A DNA stretch of 64,000 nucleotides, taken from NCBI RefSeq assembly GCF_042659445.1, contig NZ_JBHSSR010000002.1. One strand, given 5' to 3'. The notes beneath the pieces are model-generated. The model was not told the origin of the DNA and did not search any database. It saw only the letters and a program-made list of their open reading frames with translations. The DNA is from Macrococcoides epidermidis (GTDB taxonomy: Bacteria; Bacillota; Bacilli; Staphylococcales; Staphylococcaceae). A program made the translations under genes and the position numbers. Numbering within the stretch: position 1 is the first letter of the stretch; every line of letters starts with the position of its first letter. Positions 25,174-35,052 of the stretch are shown one piece after another.

Positions 25174-27303
25174 TTATGCAGATTTACGTTTCACTAAATA
25201 TAATCCTAATCCTAATAATCCGATTGCAGCAGCACCTGTACCAGCCGCTTCACCAGTCACCGGTAATTGCTCAACCGCTTCAGTAATTGCAGGTTTGTTT
25301 GTATCATCTGCAACTTGATCCGCTTGAATTGTCGTATCTAAATTTGTTTCATTCGTCTTTGCAACAGTTTCAAATGGAATGACTTTATCATCATGAGCAG
25401 CCTTTGTAACTTCTAATACGACAGGTTCTTCAGTAGAATCTTCTGTGTTGATGATGAAACCTTCGCGTCCATCTTCTTCTGTAGGTACGTCAATTTGAGG
25501 TTTTACAGTTTCAGTTGTCGGTCTTTCAGTCGTTACTTCTTCAGATACAACTGGTTGATACGCACTCGCGTTTCCTGCTAAGATACGTTGTAATGCTTCA
25601 CTTGTATAAGCTGTCATATCAGCAGCTTTAAAGTATTGACGTACAACTGCATCTAATGATGGTCCTTCTTCACGAGGTCCACCAAGCATGGTATAACCAT
25701 CGCCACCAACGGCTAAGAAATCATTTGTTACAACTTTGTATGTTTTAGTATTGTTTAATGGTTCAAATTTGTTTGTCTTTTTGTTGAATACTTCAATTGC
25801 ATAAACACGTTCACCAGCAGGTTTAGTCATGTCATAATGAACTTTGATTGATTTAGAGATGTGTAAGAAGGCACCGTTTGCATCTAATCCTGTTTTTCCG
25901 TCTTTTTCAACAACGGGTGCACTTAAAGCGTGTTCAAACATTGCTTTAACGTCAGTACCTTTGACGTTAATTTGTGTAATAGTGTTTCCGAAAGGTAATA
26001 CTTTAATAATATCTCCGATTGTTACATCTTTATTACCTTCGATTGAAGCTCGGATACCTCCACCATTAGTTACAGCAAAGTCACCAGCTGCATCAAATCC
26101 GTTAACAGAATATGCTTCCATTGCATCAGCAATTGCGTTACCTAAGTTTGTCTCACGTGTACGTACGTCGTTACGTTCACCTTGAAGTTGTACTGGATTG
26201 TGGAATACGACTTCAGAAGTTGCTTTCCCAAAGTTATCTTTTGCAGTATCAACGATAGCTTTAACTGCAGCATCTTGTGTAACTTCTTTCGTATCTGCTT
26301 CTTTAATCATTGAAGCTTTCAGATTACTTGCAACCTTATTTTGTAAATCAAATGTAACTTTCCCGATGTTTGCAAGTGCCGTACCTGTTTGAGCAAGCAT
26401 TACCGTATTTTTTAATTCACCATTTTCAATGACAGAGTGAGAATGTCCATCTAATATGACGATTGCATTATTTTTAAAATCTTTGTTGCCGGCAATCTTA
26501 TTCGCTAAATTATCACCACGCCAAGCTTCTTTCGTTGTTGTGTCGATACCTAAGTGACTTAAGATGATAAATGCATCAACTTTTCCTTGTAGCTTTTTCA
26601 TTTCTGCAGTTACAGATGCAACTGGATCAAGGAACGAAACACCGATAATGTTGTTCGGGTGCGTCTTTGTAGCAGTCTCCGGTGTTGTTACACCGATGAC
26701 ACCATATTTCTTACCATTTTTCTCGATAATTGCAGAAGGCGCATAAACACTTTTCCCATCTTTATAAACGTTTGAACTTAAAATAGGGAAGTTTAATAGT
26801 TTCTTATAGTTCATCGCAGTTTCAAAACCGAAATCAAACTCATGGTTACCAACAGTCATCGCATCGTAACCAACAGCGTTCATCGCTTTTGCCATGTCAG
26901 CACCTTTTGAGAAGTTAGATAATGGTAAGCCCTGGAAAGCATCCCCAGAATCAAACATCAATGTAGGTTGTTCTTTATCTTTGATTGTCTTTACCTTTGC
27001 CATGCCGATAACACGGCCATCTTCAGCATCTAAACGACCATGCATATCATTTGTATGTAAGATCTTTACTGAGTTCGGTCCAGCAGGAGTTTCTGTTGTT
27101 GCTTGTTCAGTCGTTGGTAATTCAGTCGTAGCTTTCTCAGTTGTAGGCGCTTCAGTTGTCGCTGCTTGAGTCGTTGCTACTTCAGTCGTTGGTGCTTCAG
27201 TCGTTGGCTGTTCTGTCGTCACATCTGCAAGTGCATAAGGACTTTGGAAAAGCATTGAGATTAATAACGTTAACATTAATACCATTGATGCAATTCGTTT
27301 CAC
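25174..27303 (-). CDS. LPXTG-anchored 5'-nucleotidase (AdsA-like)
   Basis: 709 residues. Signal peptide (about 1-26); a stalk of TTEXPTTE-type repeats (about 28-73); metallophosphatase domain with LHTNDMHG, DSGDAFQG, TVGNHEFDFG and DGHSHS (about 84-290); 5'-nucleotidase C-terminal domain with NGGGIRAS (about 413-420) and VGGDGYTMLGG; a second Thr/Glu-rich stretch; LPVTG (680-684), hydrophobic segment and KRK tail for sortase A anchoring. It should release nucleosides and phosphate from extracellular nucleotides. The family includes adenosine synthase AdsA of S. aureus, which supports the role but is not proof of it here. Confidence 0.88.
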   Translation of the reverse strand: MKRIASMVLMLTLLISMLFQSPYALADVTTEQPTTEAPTTEVATTQAATTEAPTTEKATTELPTTEQATTETPAGPNSVKILHTNDMHGRLDAEDGRVIGMAKVKTIKDKEQPTLMFDSGDAFQGLPLSNFSKGADMAKAMNAVGYDAMTVGNHEFDFGFETAMNYKKLLNFPILSSNVYKDGKSVYAPSAIIEKNGKKYGVIGVTTPETATKTHPNNIIGVSFLDPVASVTAEMKKLQGKVDAFIILSHLGIDTTTKEAWRGDNLANKIAGNKDFKNNAIVILDGHSHSVIENGELKNTVMLAQTGTALANIGKVTFDLQNKVASNLKASMIKEADTKEVTQDAAVKAIVDTAKDNFGKATSEVVFHNPVQLQGERNDVRTRETNLGNAIADAMEAYSVNGFDAAGDFAVTNGGGIRASIEGNKDVTIGDIIKVLPFGNTITQINVKGTDVKAMFEHALSAPVVEKDGKTGLDANGAFLHISKSIKVHYDMTKPAGERVYAIEVFNKKTNKFEPLNNTKTYKVVTNDFLAVGGDGYTMLGGPREEGPSLDAVVRQYFKAADMTAYTSEALQRILAGNASAYQPVVSEEVTTERPTTETVKPQIDVPTEEDGREGFIINTEDSTEEPVVLEVTKAAHDDKVIPFETVAKTNETNLDTTIQADQVADDTNKPAITEAVEQLPVTGEAAGTGAAAIGLLGLGLYLVKRKSA

Positions 27304-27406
27304 GGTGTTCCCTCCAAAATAAATTTTAATTTCAATATTATAATAATGTATAAATACATAAGCTGTGATAATTTTAAGAAAAAATTACGCTAAATTTACA
27401 AAAAAA

Positions 27407-27730
27407 TTATAAATGAAATGTATATGCAAACAAGTAGAGTAACGGACCGAATATATAGGTAATTGTTATATAGAAAATACACCAGTTTTTATTCGTTTGA
27501 TACAGTTTAACAATCTCAATGTTCAACGTAGAAAATGTTGTGAATGCGCCTAAAAAACCAGTACCGAGGAAAAGCATCGTTGTCATATCAAAACGTGCAA
27601 CGATGCCTAACAACAATGCACCTAATAAATTAATGAACAGTGTACCAAATGGAAAACGGCCATTCATCTTCTGACTGATATAATATCGTAACATAGCCCC
27701 GAATGGTGCACCGATTGCAACATAGATCAA
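27407..27730 (-). CDS. crcB: Fluoride channel CrcB/Fluc, second gene
   Basis: 107 residues with four membrane segments. GAMLRYYISQ (about 11-20), FPFGTLFINLLGALLLG (with the pore Asn) and GFLGAFTTFSTLN (about 78-90, the Phe/Ser pore motif) identify the Fluc fluoride exporter. Its start overlaps the upstream crcB by 4 bp (ATGA type). Two different Fluc subunits encoded together usually form a heterodimer. Confidence 0.9.
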   Translation of the reverse strand: MIYVAIGAPFGAMLRYYISQKMNGRFPFGTLFINLLGALLLGIVARFDMTTMLFLGTGFLGAFTTFSTLNIEIVKLYQTNKNWCIFYITITYIFGPLLYLFAYTFHL

Positions 27731-28077
27731 TTTCTGTCACCCCATTTCATACCGATAACAGCACATATCATACCTCCAGGGATGCTAATACTATAATAGA
27801 TGAAAAGTGAAAGATAATGATGTGCTAAATAGAGATCGGCAACGTCTTTACTCAGTGCAGAGAATGTAGTGAAGCTTCCTAGAAAACCGGTTGTAATTCC
27901 AGTCTTTATGTGCGATGACCAGGATAGCCGTCTAAAGTAAGTTGTAGAAAATCCTAAAGCAAATGCGCCGATGAGATTCACGATAATTGTATACAGCGGT
28001 GCATGAAGCGCTAAACTTATACTATATCTGCATAATGCACCGAAGACACTCATACATGCAATCCAAAGATAGACCAT
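27727..28077 (-). CDS. crcB: Fluoride channel CrcB/Fluc, first gene
   Basis: 116 residues, four membrane segments, with GALCRYSISLA (about 13-23), IVNLIGAFALG and TTGFLGSFTTFSALSKD. ATGGAGG ribosome site 8 bp upstream. It is paired with the overlapping crcB downstream, giving the two halves of a probable dual-topology heterodimer. I see no fluoride riboswitch in the short gap before it. Confidence 0.9.
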   Translation of the reverse strand: MVYLWIACMSVFGALCRYSISLALHAPLYTIIVNLIGAFALGFSTTYFRRLSWSSHIKTGITTGFLGSFTTFSALSKDVADLYLAHHYLSLFIYYSISIPGGMICAVIGMKWGDRN

Positions 28078-28093
28078 ATAAAAACCTCCATAA

Positions 28094-28119
28094 TAAAAAG
28101 GATTGACGAATCAATCCTT
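28094..28119 (-). terminator. Terminator of the 28118 gene
   Basis: Minus-strand stem AAGGATTGA/TCAATCCTT followed by TTTTT, directly at the stop codon and just before the crcB pair. Confidence 0.75.
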
Positions 28120-28417
28120 AAATGATACCAAATCTAAACAGAATACTAGCAAGTTGTAAGAGAATAACAACTAAGATGACCCATGGCCAAATTTTCGCGA
28201 CCTTATATAAACCGCTTGAAATGTTTTCAGGCTGCTTCAAAGCTTTATCAATTAAGACAATACTAATAATAAGTAAAATACAGCTTACTAGTCCGGTAAA
28301 CAGTATGATGGCATTGATAGAACCGAAAAGTATTGCCAGCACGGGATTATAACCGTTACAAAAGATACTTAAGATAACAAAAAATATAGAGAAGTAAACA
28401 TATTTGTTCGCTTTCAT
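28118..28417 (-). CDS. Small membrane protein, three membrane segments
   Basis: 99 residues from ATG 28417, which follows GGAGG by 7 bp; a longer reading from 28441 lacks a ribosome site. Three hydrophobic segments (about 8-24, 28-52 and 75-97) with a charged loop KALKQPENISSGLYKVAKIW. It resembles small DUF-type membrane proteins of staphylococci that I cannot name. No enzyme motif. Confidence 0.65.
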   Translation of the reverse strand: MKANKYVYFSIFFVILSIFCNGYNPVLAILFGSINAIILFTGLVSCILLIISIVLIDKALKQPENISSGLYKVAKIWPWVILVVILLQLASILFRFGII

Positions 28418-28599
28418 GATGTTCCTCCATTCATTAATCATTTTATTTTACCACATCAAATGACAACAAAAATATAAAATTCTGAAAAGAATAGTAAATA
28501 TATTGAAAAAACAAACAAGTATACTCAATCATTAGCAATATCATACATTATGTGATTATAATAAGTAGAAGTGTTTACATTAAATGTGGAGGAATAATA

Positions 28600-29310
28600 A
28601 TGAAAAATTTAAATGTGCAAGTATTTGCTGATGGTGCGGATATCGAACAAATGAAAACAGCTTACCAAAACCAGACAGTTGATGGATTTACGACAAACCC
28701 ATCACTTATGGCTAAAGCTGGTGTAGAAGATTATACAGCTTTTGCAGAAGCTGCAGTTAAGGCAATACCAGATGCTTCTATCTCATTTGAAGTATTCGGC
28801 GATGATATGGAAACGATGGAGAAAGAAGCAGCAATCATTCAGTCATTCGGTGAAAATGTATTTGTTAAGATTCCTGTCGTGAATACGAAAGGCGAATCTA
28901 TGATTCCATTAATCAAGAAATTATCTGAACAGGATATTAAATTAAACGTTACTGCGGTTTATACAATCGAACAGGTGACAGAAATCGTAAAAGCAATTAA
29001 ACCAGGTGTTGAAACATACGTTTCAGTATTTGCTGGCCGTATCGCAGATACTGGTGTAGATCCTATGCCATTAATGCGTGCTGCTGTAAAAGTTTGTCAC
29101 GAAAAAGAAGGCGTGAAACTTTTATGGGCATCATGTCGCGAGCTTTATAACGTGATTCAGGCAGATGAAATCGGCTGCGACATTATCACATGTCCAGGGG
29201 ACGTTGTGAAGAAGATTCCGAATATCGGTCGTGACATCGATGAATTATCAGTAGATACAGTTAAAGGATTCGCTAAAGACATTCAATCAAGTGGATTAGG
29301 CATTTTATAA
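28600..29310 (+). CDS. tal: Transaldolase (TalC/fructose-6-phosphate-aldolase type)
   Basis: 236 residues from ATG 28600 after GGAGGAAT. The short class transfers a dihydroxyacetone unit in the pentose phosphate pathway. DGFTTNPSLMAKAG (about 28-41), VFVKIPVVNTKG with the Schiff-base Lys (about 87-98), LNVTAVYT and SVFAGRIADTGVDP (about 149-162) fit. The staphylococcal orthologue is annotated transaldolase; aldolase activity is the alternative. Confidence 0.85.
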   Translation: MKNLNVQVFADGADIEQMKTAYQNQTVDGFTTNPSLMAKAGVEDYTAFAEAAVKAIPDASISFEVFGDDMETMEKEAAIIQSFGENVFVKIPVVNTKGESMIPLIKKLSEQDIKLNVTAVYTIEQVTEIVKAIKPGVETYVSVFAGRIADTGVDPMPLMRAAVKVCHEKEGVKLLWASCRELYNVIQADEIGCDIITCPGDVVKKIPNIGRDIDELSVDTVKGFAKDIQSSGLGIL

Positions 29311-29320
29311 GACATCTTAG

Positions 29321-29351
29321 ACCATTACACAAATTGTGTAATGGTTTTTTT
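29321..29351 (+). terminator. Terminator of tal
   Basis: ACCATTACAC/GTGTAATGGT stem followed by TTTTTT. Confidence 0.88.
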
Positions 29352-29502
29352 ATGAGGTATATTTATATACATATTTATATGTTTAATTAATGTCGTTTAA
29401 ATATTGTTGCTCTTTATTACTTTAAACTTTCAAAATAAGTAATTTAAATTATCAGACTATTATGATATGATTATTTAGGTAAAAAAAGAAAGGGGTTACA
29501 TC

Positions 29503-30210
29503 ATGAATATTGTAAATATCAATGAGAACTGTATGAGCGTCGTCTTTGAAGAGCGTATTGATCCTGAGATTAATGCGCAGGTGATCCAGTTAAAATCTGC
29601 GATACAAAATAGCGCTATCAGTGGCATATTAGAGCTTGTCATTTCTTATAACACGCTCGTTATTTATTTCGATGATACAGTGACAGATCATGAAACGTTA
29701 AGTGAATCTTTACAGAGTCTTACACTATCTTCAACAGATCAACAGCAGACAACGACATACGTTATTCCTGTGTGTTACGAGGCACCGTTCAATCTTGATC
29801 TGGATGAAATGGCTTCATTACATAATAAAACGACAGAAGAAATCATTCAAATACATACAAGTAAACCTTATCTTATCTATATGTTAGGCTTTATGCCTGG
29901 CTTTCCATTTTTAGGAGGATTAGATGAGTCGATTGCAACACCCCGCAAAGCTTCACCGCGTAAAGAAATTCCTGCGGGTTCTGTAGGTATAGCAAATGCA
30001 CAAACTGGTATCTATCCATTAGCTTCACCTGGGGGATGGAACATTATCGGAAAGACACCTTTAAAGCTATTCGATCCGAAACGCGATCCTGAAGTTTACT
30101 ATGAAGCTGGAGATTATATTAAGTTTAAACGCATCTCAAAAGAAGAATATGATAACATTGAACAGGCTGTAAATAACGGTACTTATGAAATTGAAACGGA
30201 GGTACAATAA
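29503..30210 (+). CDS. pxpB: 5-oxoprolinase subunit B (KipI family)
   Basis: 235 residues. With PxpA and PxpC it forms the ATP-dependent 5-oxoprolinase that opens pyroglutamate to glutamate; the Bacillus homologue KipI also inhibits the sporulation kinase KinA. Signatures: YMLGFMPGFPFLGGLD (about 126-141), PRKASPRKEIPAGSVGIA and QTGIYPLASPGGWNIIGKTP (about 166-185). AAAGGGG is the ribosome site. It overlaps pxpC by one base (TAATG). Confidence 0.9.
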   Translation: MNIVNINENCMSVVFEERIDPEINAQVIQLKSAIQNSAISGILELVISYNTLVIYFDDTVTDHETLSESLQSLTLSSTDQQQTTTYVIPVCYEAPFNLDLDEMASLHNKTTEEIIQIHTSKPYLIYMLGFMPGFPFLGGLDESIATPRKASPRKEIPAGSVGIANAQTGIYPLASPGGWNIIGKTPLKLFDPKRDPEVYYEAGDYIKFKRISKEEYDNIEQAVNNGTYEIETEVQ

Positions 30211-31181
30211 TGGGACTTCAAGTCATACATCCGGGAATGTATTCTACAATACAGGATTTCGGACGCACAGGCTTTCAAAATGTTGGTTTATCACCAGCAG
30301 GCGCAATGGATTATCGTGCATTATTATTAGGTAACAATCTGCTTGGTAATACAGATCATATGAGTATTGAGATGACGATGCAGGGTGGCATCTTTAAATT
30401 TACTGAAGATAATGCATTTATCATTACTGGTGGTAATATGCTTGCTGAGTTAAATGATACGCCTGTAGTTAATCGATGTGTATATAACGCAAAAGCCGGC
30501 GATATATTAACATTTAAGACTGCTAAAAATGGATACCGTACTTACCTGACGGTCAAAGGTGGTTTTGATCTACCGAAAGTTCAGGGTAGCTATTCAACGC
30601 ATATGAAGATTAAACTAGGCGGATTAGATGGACGTACGTTGATTAAAGATGATTTTCTTGCATTCAATCAACCGGAAATTGTTGAAACGAGACGCGTTAA
30701 CACGCATTTTATCGATAAAGTAAGCACGATTCGTTTTATTCCAGGTCGTCAATATGACCGATTTAAAAATTTAGCGGCATCACTATCAAGCACATACGAA
30801 ATTTCTAATACATCAGATAGAATGGGTATCCGTCTGTCAGGTGAAATATTAGAAGTGAAGACGAACTATGATATCATCTCTGAACCGGTTCAGCTCGGTT
30901 CAATCCAGGTATCGTCTGACGGTCAGCCGATTATACTGATGAATGATCGTCAAACTGTCGGCGGATATGCAAAGCTAGGAACAGTATATTTCAGTGATAT
31001 CCCTACACTTGTGCAAAAAGGTCCTGGGAGTGAGATTCGTCTCGTTGAAGGCACTTTAGAAGAAGCGATAGCAGAGAAGAAAAAGATGATGAAGATTATA
31101 AATGAAGTAAGCATGCATGCATTTGATATCAGACACACGAGTCAAAAAATCCAAAACTTATTAGAGAAGGCGGAATCATAA
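30210..31181 (+). CDS. pxpC: 5-oxoprolinase subunit C (KipA family)
   Basis: 323 residues. Biotin-dependent-carboxyltransferase-like fold, partner of PxpB. VIHPGMYSTIQDFGRTGFQN (about 5-24), GLSPAGAMDYRALLLGN and RIPGRQYDRF-like FIPGRQYDRF (about 176-185) are family features, as is SNTSDRMGIRLSG. Overlaps pxpB and accB by one base each, so the three are translationally coupled. Confidence 0.9.
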   Translation: MGLQVIHPGMYSTIQDFGRTGFQNVGLSPAGAMDYRALLLGNNLLGNTDHMSIEMTMQGGIFKFTEDNAFIITGGNMLAELNDTPVVNRCVYNAKAGDILTFKTAKNGYRTYLTVKGGFDLPKVQGSYSTHMKIKLGGLDGRTLIKDDFLAFNQPEIVETRRVNTHFIDKVSTIRFIPGRQYDRFKNLAASLSSTYEISNTSDRMGIRLSGEILEVKTNYDIISEPVQLGSIQVSSDGQPIILMNDRQTVGGYAKLGTVYFSDIPTLVQKGPGSEIRLVEGTLEEAIAEKKKMMKIINEVSMHAFDIRHTSQKIQNLLEKAES

Positions 31182-31612
31182 TGAATTCAGATAAATTACA
31201 ACAGCTCATTGATATGATGAATAGTAATGAACTAAAAGTTATTTCGGTAAAAGAAGGCGATAACGAATACTACATCGAAAAAGCAATTAAAGAAGTACAG
31301 ACCTATCCGGTACAGCAAATACCAGGACAAGTAACACAACAACCAGAGCAGGAAGTTGTCGAGCATGGACATCACGTACAAAAGTCTCAACTGGTAGGAA
31401 CATTCTATAATATGCAGGATGAAGCATCAAAAGAGCCGTTTATCCGTGTCGGTGACAAAGTTGAGAAAGGCGACCGTATCGGTATCATCGAAGCGATGAA
31501 AGTAATGAATGATATTCATGCTGATGTTGATGGTGTTATTGAAGCGATTCATATCGAGAACGGAACTGCTGTAGGCTATGATGAACCGTTAGTGACAATT
31601 AAAGAAAAATAG
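31181..31612 (+). CDS. accB: Biotin carboxyl carrier protein
   Basis: 143 residues. A short N-terminal helical part, a Pro/Gln/Val linker (about 40-65) and a biotinyl domain with the lysine acceptor motif IEAMKVMNDIHADV (about 104-117). It is the carrier for the biotin carboxylase encoded next. Standing inside the pxp operon, it is a second, pathway-linked copy rather than necessarily the housekeeping acetyl-CoA carboxylase carrier; that is inference, as the rest of the genome is not seen. Confidence 0.88.
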   Translation: MNSDKLQQLIDMMNSNELKVISVKEGDNEYYIEKAIKEVQTYPVQQIPGQVTQQPEQEVVEHGHHVQKSQLVGTFYNMQDEASKEPFIRVGDKVEKGDRIGIIEAMKVMNDIHADVDGVIEAIHIENGTAVGYDEPLVTIKEK

Positions 31613-31623
31613 GGGGTGACACT

Positions 31624-32973
31624 TTGAAGAAAGTATTGATTGCCAATCGAGGAGAAATTGCGATTCGAATTATTAGAACATGTAAGAAGATGGGCATTAA
31701 GACGGTTGCTGTCTATTCTACGACAGATGTGGATAGCTTACACGTTACTTTAGCAGATGAAGCAGTTTGTATCGGTCCATCTAGTTCGACAGAAAGTTAT
31801 CTGAATATGAATAATGTGATTGCTGCAGCTGAAATTACAGGTGCAGATGCGATACATCCGGGTTATGGTTTCTTAGCTGAAAATGCTAATTTCGCACGAC
31901 TATGTGCTGAACATGATTTAGTATTCATTGGACCTACACCTGAAACAATCGAGAAGATGGGTGATAAAGCTGAGGCGCGTAAGACGATGGTCACTGCTGG
32001 TGTACCTGTAATACCTGGTTCAAAAGATGTAATACCGACACTCGCTGAAGCGACGGTGAAAGCACAGGAAATCGGCGTACCGATGGTGATTAAAGCAGTC
32101 GCTGGTGGTGGCGGTAAAGGGATGCGTATCGTCAGCCGCATGGAAGATTTCGAAAATTTATTTAATGCGGCTAAATCAGAAGCAAAGAAAGCATTTGGAG
32201 ACGACCGTGTTTACATAGAAAAATTTATTAAGACTGCAAGACATATTGAAGTGCAGGTCATTGGTGACGGTAAAGGAGATGCAGTACATCTTTACGACCG
32301 TGATTGTTCTATTCAACGTAACAATCAGAAGCTTGTAGAAGAAGCGCCTGCTGCTATCGTACCGGATGAAGTAAGAGAACGCATGACACGTGATGCCGTC
32401 AACGCAGCGAAAAATATTAATTATCGTGGTGCAGGTACGCTAGAATTCTTATACGTTGAGTCAACAAAAGAGTATTACTTCCTAGAGATGAATACGCGTG
32501 TTCAAGTAGAACATACGGTAACCGAAATGGTGACTGGCGTCGATATTATCGAAGCACAACTTAATATCGCATTATACGATAAGTTCGAGCTTGTGCAGGA
32601 TGAGATTCAGATTAATGGTTTTAGTATCGAATGTCGAATTAACGCTGAAGATCCAGATCACGGATTTAGACCAAGTCCGGGGAAAGTAGAATATTTAAAT
32701 TTACCTAGTGGACCAGGTGTAAGAATCGATACATTCTTATATCAAAAGTGTATGGTTTCTCCGTATTATGATTCAATGATCGGTAAATTTATAACATTTG
32801 AGAAGACGCGTGATAGAGCGATACGCAGAATGTTATCTATTCTTGATGAGACGGTGATTACCGGCTTCCCGACAAATCTTGATTATCAGTATCGTATTAT
32901 GCAGCATCCAAGGTATCAGGAAAATATTATCGATATAAAATTCTTAGAGAAAAATCACTTCCTGGAGGGCTAG
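31624..32973 (+). CDS. accC: Biotin carboxylase
   Basis: 449 residues, starting at TTG 31624 (AGGGGGTGAC is 6 bp upstream). ATP-grasp enzyme that carboxylates biotin on the carrier. KVLIANRGEIAIRIIRTCKK (about 3-22), HPGYGFLAENA (about 80-90), the glycine-rich GGGGKGMRIV (about 162-171), EKFIKTARHIEVQV and FLEMNTRVQVEHTVTEMV (about 286-303) are intact. Arrangement with pxpA/B/C is also found in staphylococci. Confidence 0.92.
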   Translation: MKKVLIANRGEIAIRIIRTCKKMGIKTVAVYSTTDVDSLHVTLADEAVCIGPSSSTESYLNMNNVIAAAEITGADAIHPGYGFLAENANFARLCAEHDLVFIGPTPETIEKMGDKAEARKTMVTAGVPVIPGSKDVIPTLAEATVKAQEIGVPMVIKAVAGGGGKGMRIVSRMEDFENLFNAAKSEAKKAFGDDRVYIEKFIKTARHIEVQVIGDGKGDAVHLYDRDCSIQRNNQKLVEEAPAAIVPDEVRERMTRDAVNAAKNINYRGAGTLEFLYVESTKEYYFLEMNTRVQVEHTVTEMVTGVDIIEAQLNIALYDKFELVQDEIQINGFSIECRINAEDPDHGFRPSPGKVEYLNLPSGPGVRIDTFLYQKCMVSPYYDSMIGKFITFEKTRDRAIRRMLSILDETVITGFPTNLDYQYRIMQHPRYQENIIDIKFLEKNHFLEG

Positions 32974-32975
32974 AG

Positions 32976-33728
32976 ATGAAGATTGATTTAAATGCAGACT
33001 TAGGAGAAAGCTTTGGTAATTACACGATTGGCAATGATGAAGCGATTATACCTTTAATTACTTCTGCTAATATCGCATGTGGTATGCATGCAGGGGATTT
33101 CAATGTATTAAATCGTACGGTAGCACTGTGTAAGGAAAATAATACCGGCATCGGTGCACATCCTGGTTACAATGATCTCATGGGATTTGGTCGTAAACAA
33201 GTCGATATGAGCTATGACGAAGTTGAGAACCTCGTTACGTATCAGCTTGGTGCAATACAGGCATTCTGTAATAAACATCAAGTAGAATTAAATCATGTTA
33301 AACCACACGGTGCACTTTACAATGCAACCTTTAATGATGAAAAGCTTGCGCAAGCTATCGTGAATGCGATCAAGCAATTTGATCCGAAATTAAAGGTGAT
33401 GGGTATTGCGGATGGTAATTTAGTACGCGTCGCACAGGAAAATGGCTTAACAGCGATTAACGAAGTATTTGCAGATCGTAATTATACAGATGAAGGCACA
33501 CTTGTTTCTCGTAAAGCGAATAATGCGATGATTCATAATGTAGACGAAGCGGTTGAACATGTATTGCGCATGATCATAGATCAACAAGTAAAGACAGAAA
33601 CAGGTAAGTTAATACCAATTCAGGCAGATTCAATTTGCGTCCATGGGGATGGACCAGAAGCATTAGCTTTTGTTGAACAAATTCGTGATACATTGTTACA
33701 AAAAAATATAGAAATTACTACAATCTAA
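32976..33728 (+). CDS. pxpA: 5-oxoprolinase subunit A (LamB/YcsF family)
   Basis: 250 residues. DLNADLGESFGNYTIGNDE (about 4-22), SANIACGMHAGD (about 30-41) with the metal-binding His, IGAHPGYNDLMGFGRK and VKPHGALYN (about 109-117) are hallmark motifs. It completes the oxoprolinase. Two bases separate it from accC, and GGAGGG overlaps the accC end. Confidence 0.93.
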   Translation: MKIDLNADLGESFGNYTIGNDEAIIPLITSANIACGMHAGDFNVLNRTVALCKENNTGIGAHPGYNDLMGFGRKQVDMSYDEVENLVTYQLGAIQAFCNKHQVELNHVKPHGALYNATFNDEKLAQAIVNAIKQFDPKLKVMGIADGNLVRVAQENGLTAINEVFADRNYTDEGTLVSRKANNAMIHNVDEAVEHVLRMIIDQQVKTETGKLIPIQADSICVHGDGPEALAFVEQIRDTLLQKNIEITTI

Positions 33729-33747
33729 CTAAGAAAAGGGGCTTATT

Positions 33748-34962
33748 ATGAACAACGAGAAACCTAAAATGACATCAGCGCAGCGCAGATTACTGTTCGG
33801 CGCAATCTTCTTAATGGCGACGTCTGCAATCGGACCTGCCTTCTTGACACAGACGACAATCTTTACAGAACAATTCCTGGCAAGCTTTGCCTTTGCGATC
33901 TTACTGAGTATCATTATTGATATCGGTGCACAGTTAAATATTTGGCGTGTGTTAACCGTAACAGGTAAACGTGGACAAGATATTTCAAATGAAGTATTTA
34001 AAGGATTAGGAAGTTTTATCGCGATACTTATCGTACTTGGAGGACTAGCATTTAATATCGGTAACGTTGCCGGAGCAGGACTCGGTTTTAATGCATTACT
34101 TGGTATTGACGTGAGAATTGGTGCAGTGATTACAGGAATACTTGCAATCATCATATTCAGTAGTAAAAGTGCAAATAAGATGATGGACGTTGTAACACAG
34201 ATTCTAGGTGTAGTAATGTTACTGACAGTAGCATTTGTTATGATTAAAGTTCAACCGCCATATGGGGAAGCTTTAACGAAGATGGTAATGCCTGATAATC
34301 CATTAGGACTTGTAATGCCACTTGTAACAATTGTCGGTGGTACAGTTGGTGGATACATTACGTTTGCCGGAGCTCACCGTCTGATTGATGATGGTATGGT
34401 TGGTAAAGCGAATTTACCATTCGTATCTCGTGCAGCAAACTTAGGTATCTTAACGACAGGATTAATGCGTTTCTGTTTATTCTTAGCAGTGTTAGGTGTA
34501 GTAGCAACGGGTGTGAAGTTAGATCCAGTAAACCCACCCGCTTCTGCGTTCCAACATGCTTTAGGACCAATCGGACCTAAAATCTTTGGTTTAGTATTAT
34601 TAGCTGCAGCACTGACTTCAGTTATCGGTGCAGCATATACATCAGCTTCATTCTTAAAAGGATTCCATCCAGTATTTACGAAACACAATAATATCGTCGT
34701 AATTTCATTTATCGTATTCTCTACAATCGTCTTCTTACTTGTAGGTAAACCAGTGAAATTATTAGTACTAGCAGGCGCATTTAACGGCCTTATCTTACCG
34801 ATTACATTAACTGCGATTCTTATTGCATCGAAAAATAAACGTATCGTTGGAGATTATAAACATCCAACGTGGTTACTTATTTTAGGTGTGATTGCAGTAC
34901 TTGCTACAATCGGTGCAGGATTTATGTCGATTCAATCATTGATCGATCTATGGAATCAATAA
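33748..34962 (+). CDS. NRAMP-like transporter (YcsG type)
   Basis: 404 residues with about eleven hydrophobic segments. It belongs to the NRAMP superfamily: AIGPAFLTQTTIFTEQF (about 28-44) stands where classic NRAMPs have the metal-binding DPGN, and this motif is missing here. Bacillus YcsG, beside ycsF (pxpA), has the same position. The absence of DPGN argues against ordinary Mn/Fe transport; with the operon context an organic substrate such as pyroglutamate is a reasonable guess. AAAAGGGG precedes the ATG. Confidence 0.8.
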   Translation: MNNEKPKMTSAQRRLLFGAIFLMATSAIGPAFLTQTTIFTEQFLASFAFAILLSIIIDIGAQLNIWRVLTVTGKRGQDISNEVFKGLGSFIAILIVLGGLAFNIGNVAGAGLGFNALLGIDVRIGAVITGILAIIIFSSKSANKMMDVVTQILGVVMLLTVAFVMIKVQPPYGEALTKMVMPDNPLGLVMPLVTIVGGTVGGYITFAGAHRLIDDGMVGKANLPFVSRAANLGILTTGLMRFCLFLAVLGVVATGVKLDPVNPPASAFQHALGPIGPKIFGLVLLAAALTSVIGAAYTSASFLKGFHPVFTKHNNIVVISFIVFSTIVFLLVGKPVKLLVLAGAFNGLILPITLTAILIASKNKRIVGDYKHPTWLLILGVIAVLATIGAGFMSIQSLIDLWNQ

Positions 34963-34972
34963 AACATTTATA

Positions 34973-35006
34973 AGACAAAGCGTGAGCAATCATGCTTTGT
35001 CTTTTT
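34973..35006 (+). terminator. Terminator of the pxp operon
   Basis: AGACAAAGC/GCTTTGTCT stem followed by TTTT. Confidence 0.8.
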
Positions 35007-35052
35007 CGTATATAATCATATTAAGACTGTCTAAAGAAAGAAGGAATTGATC

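Noticed and set aside
26894..27169. Val/Ser-rich open frames opposite the 5'-nucleotidase gene
   Set aside because: Antisense shadows of the repetitive stalk and phosphatase domain; no ribosome sites.
28078..28117. Fluoride riboswitch before the crcB pair
   Set aside because: The gap is only about 40 bp and holds a terminator of the upstream gene and a ribosome site, too short for the aptamer.
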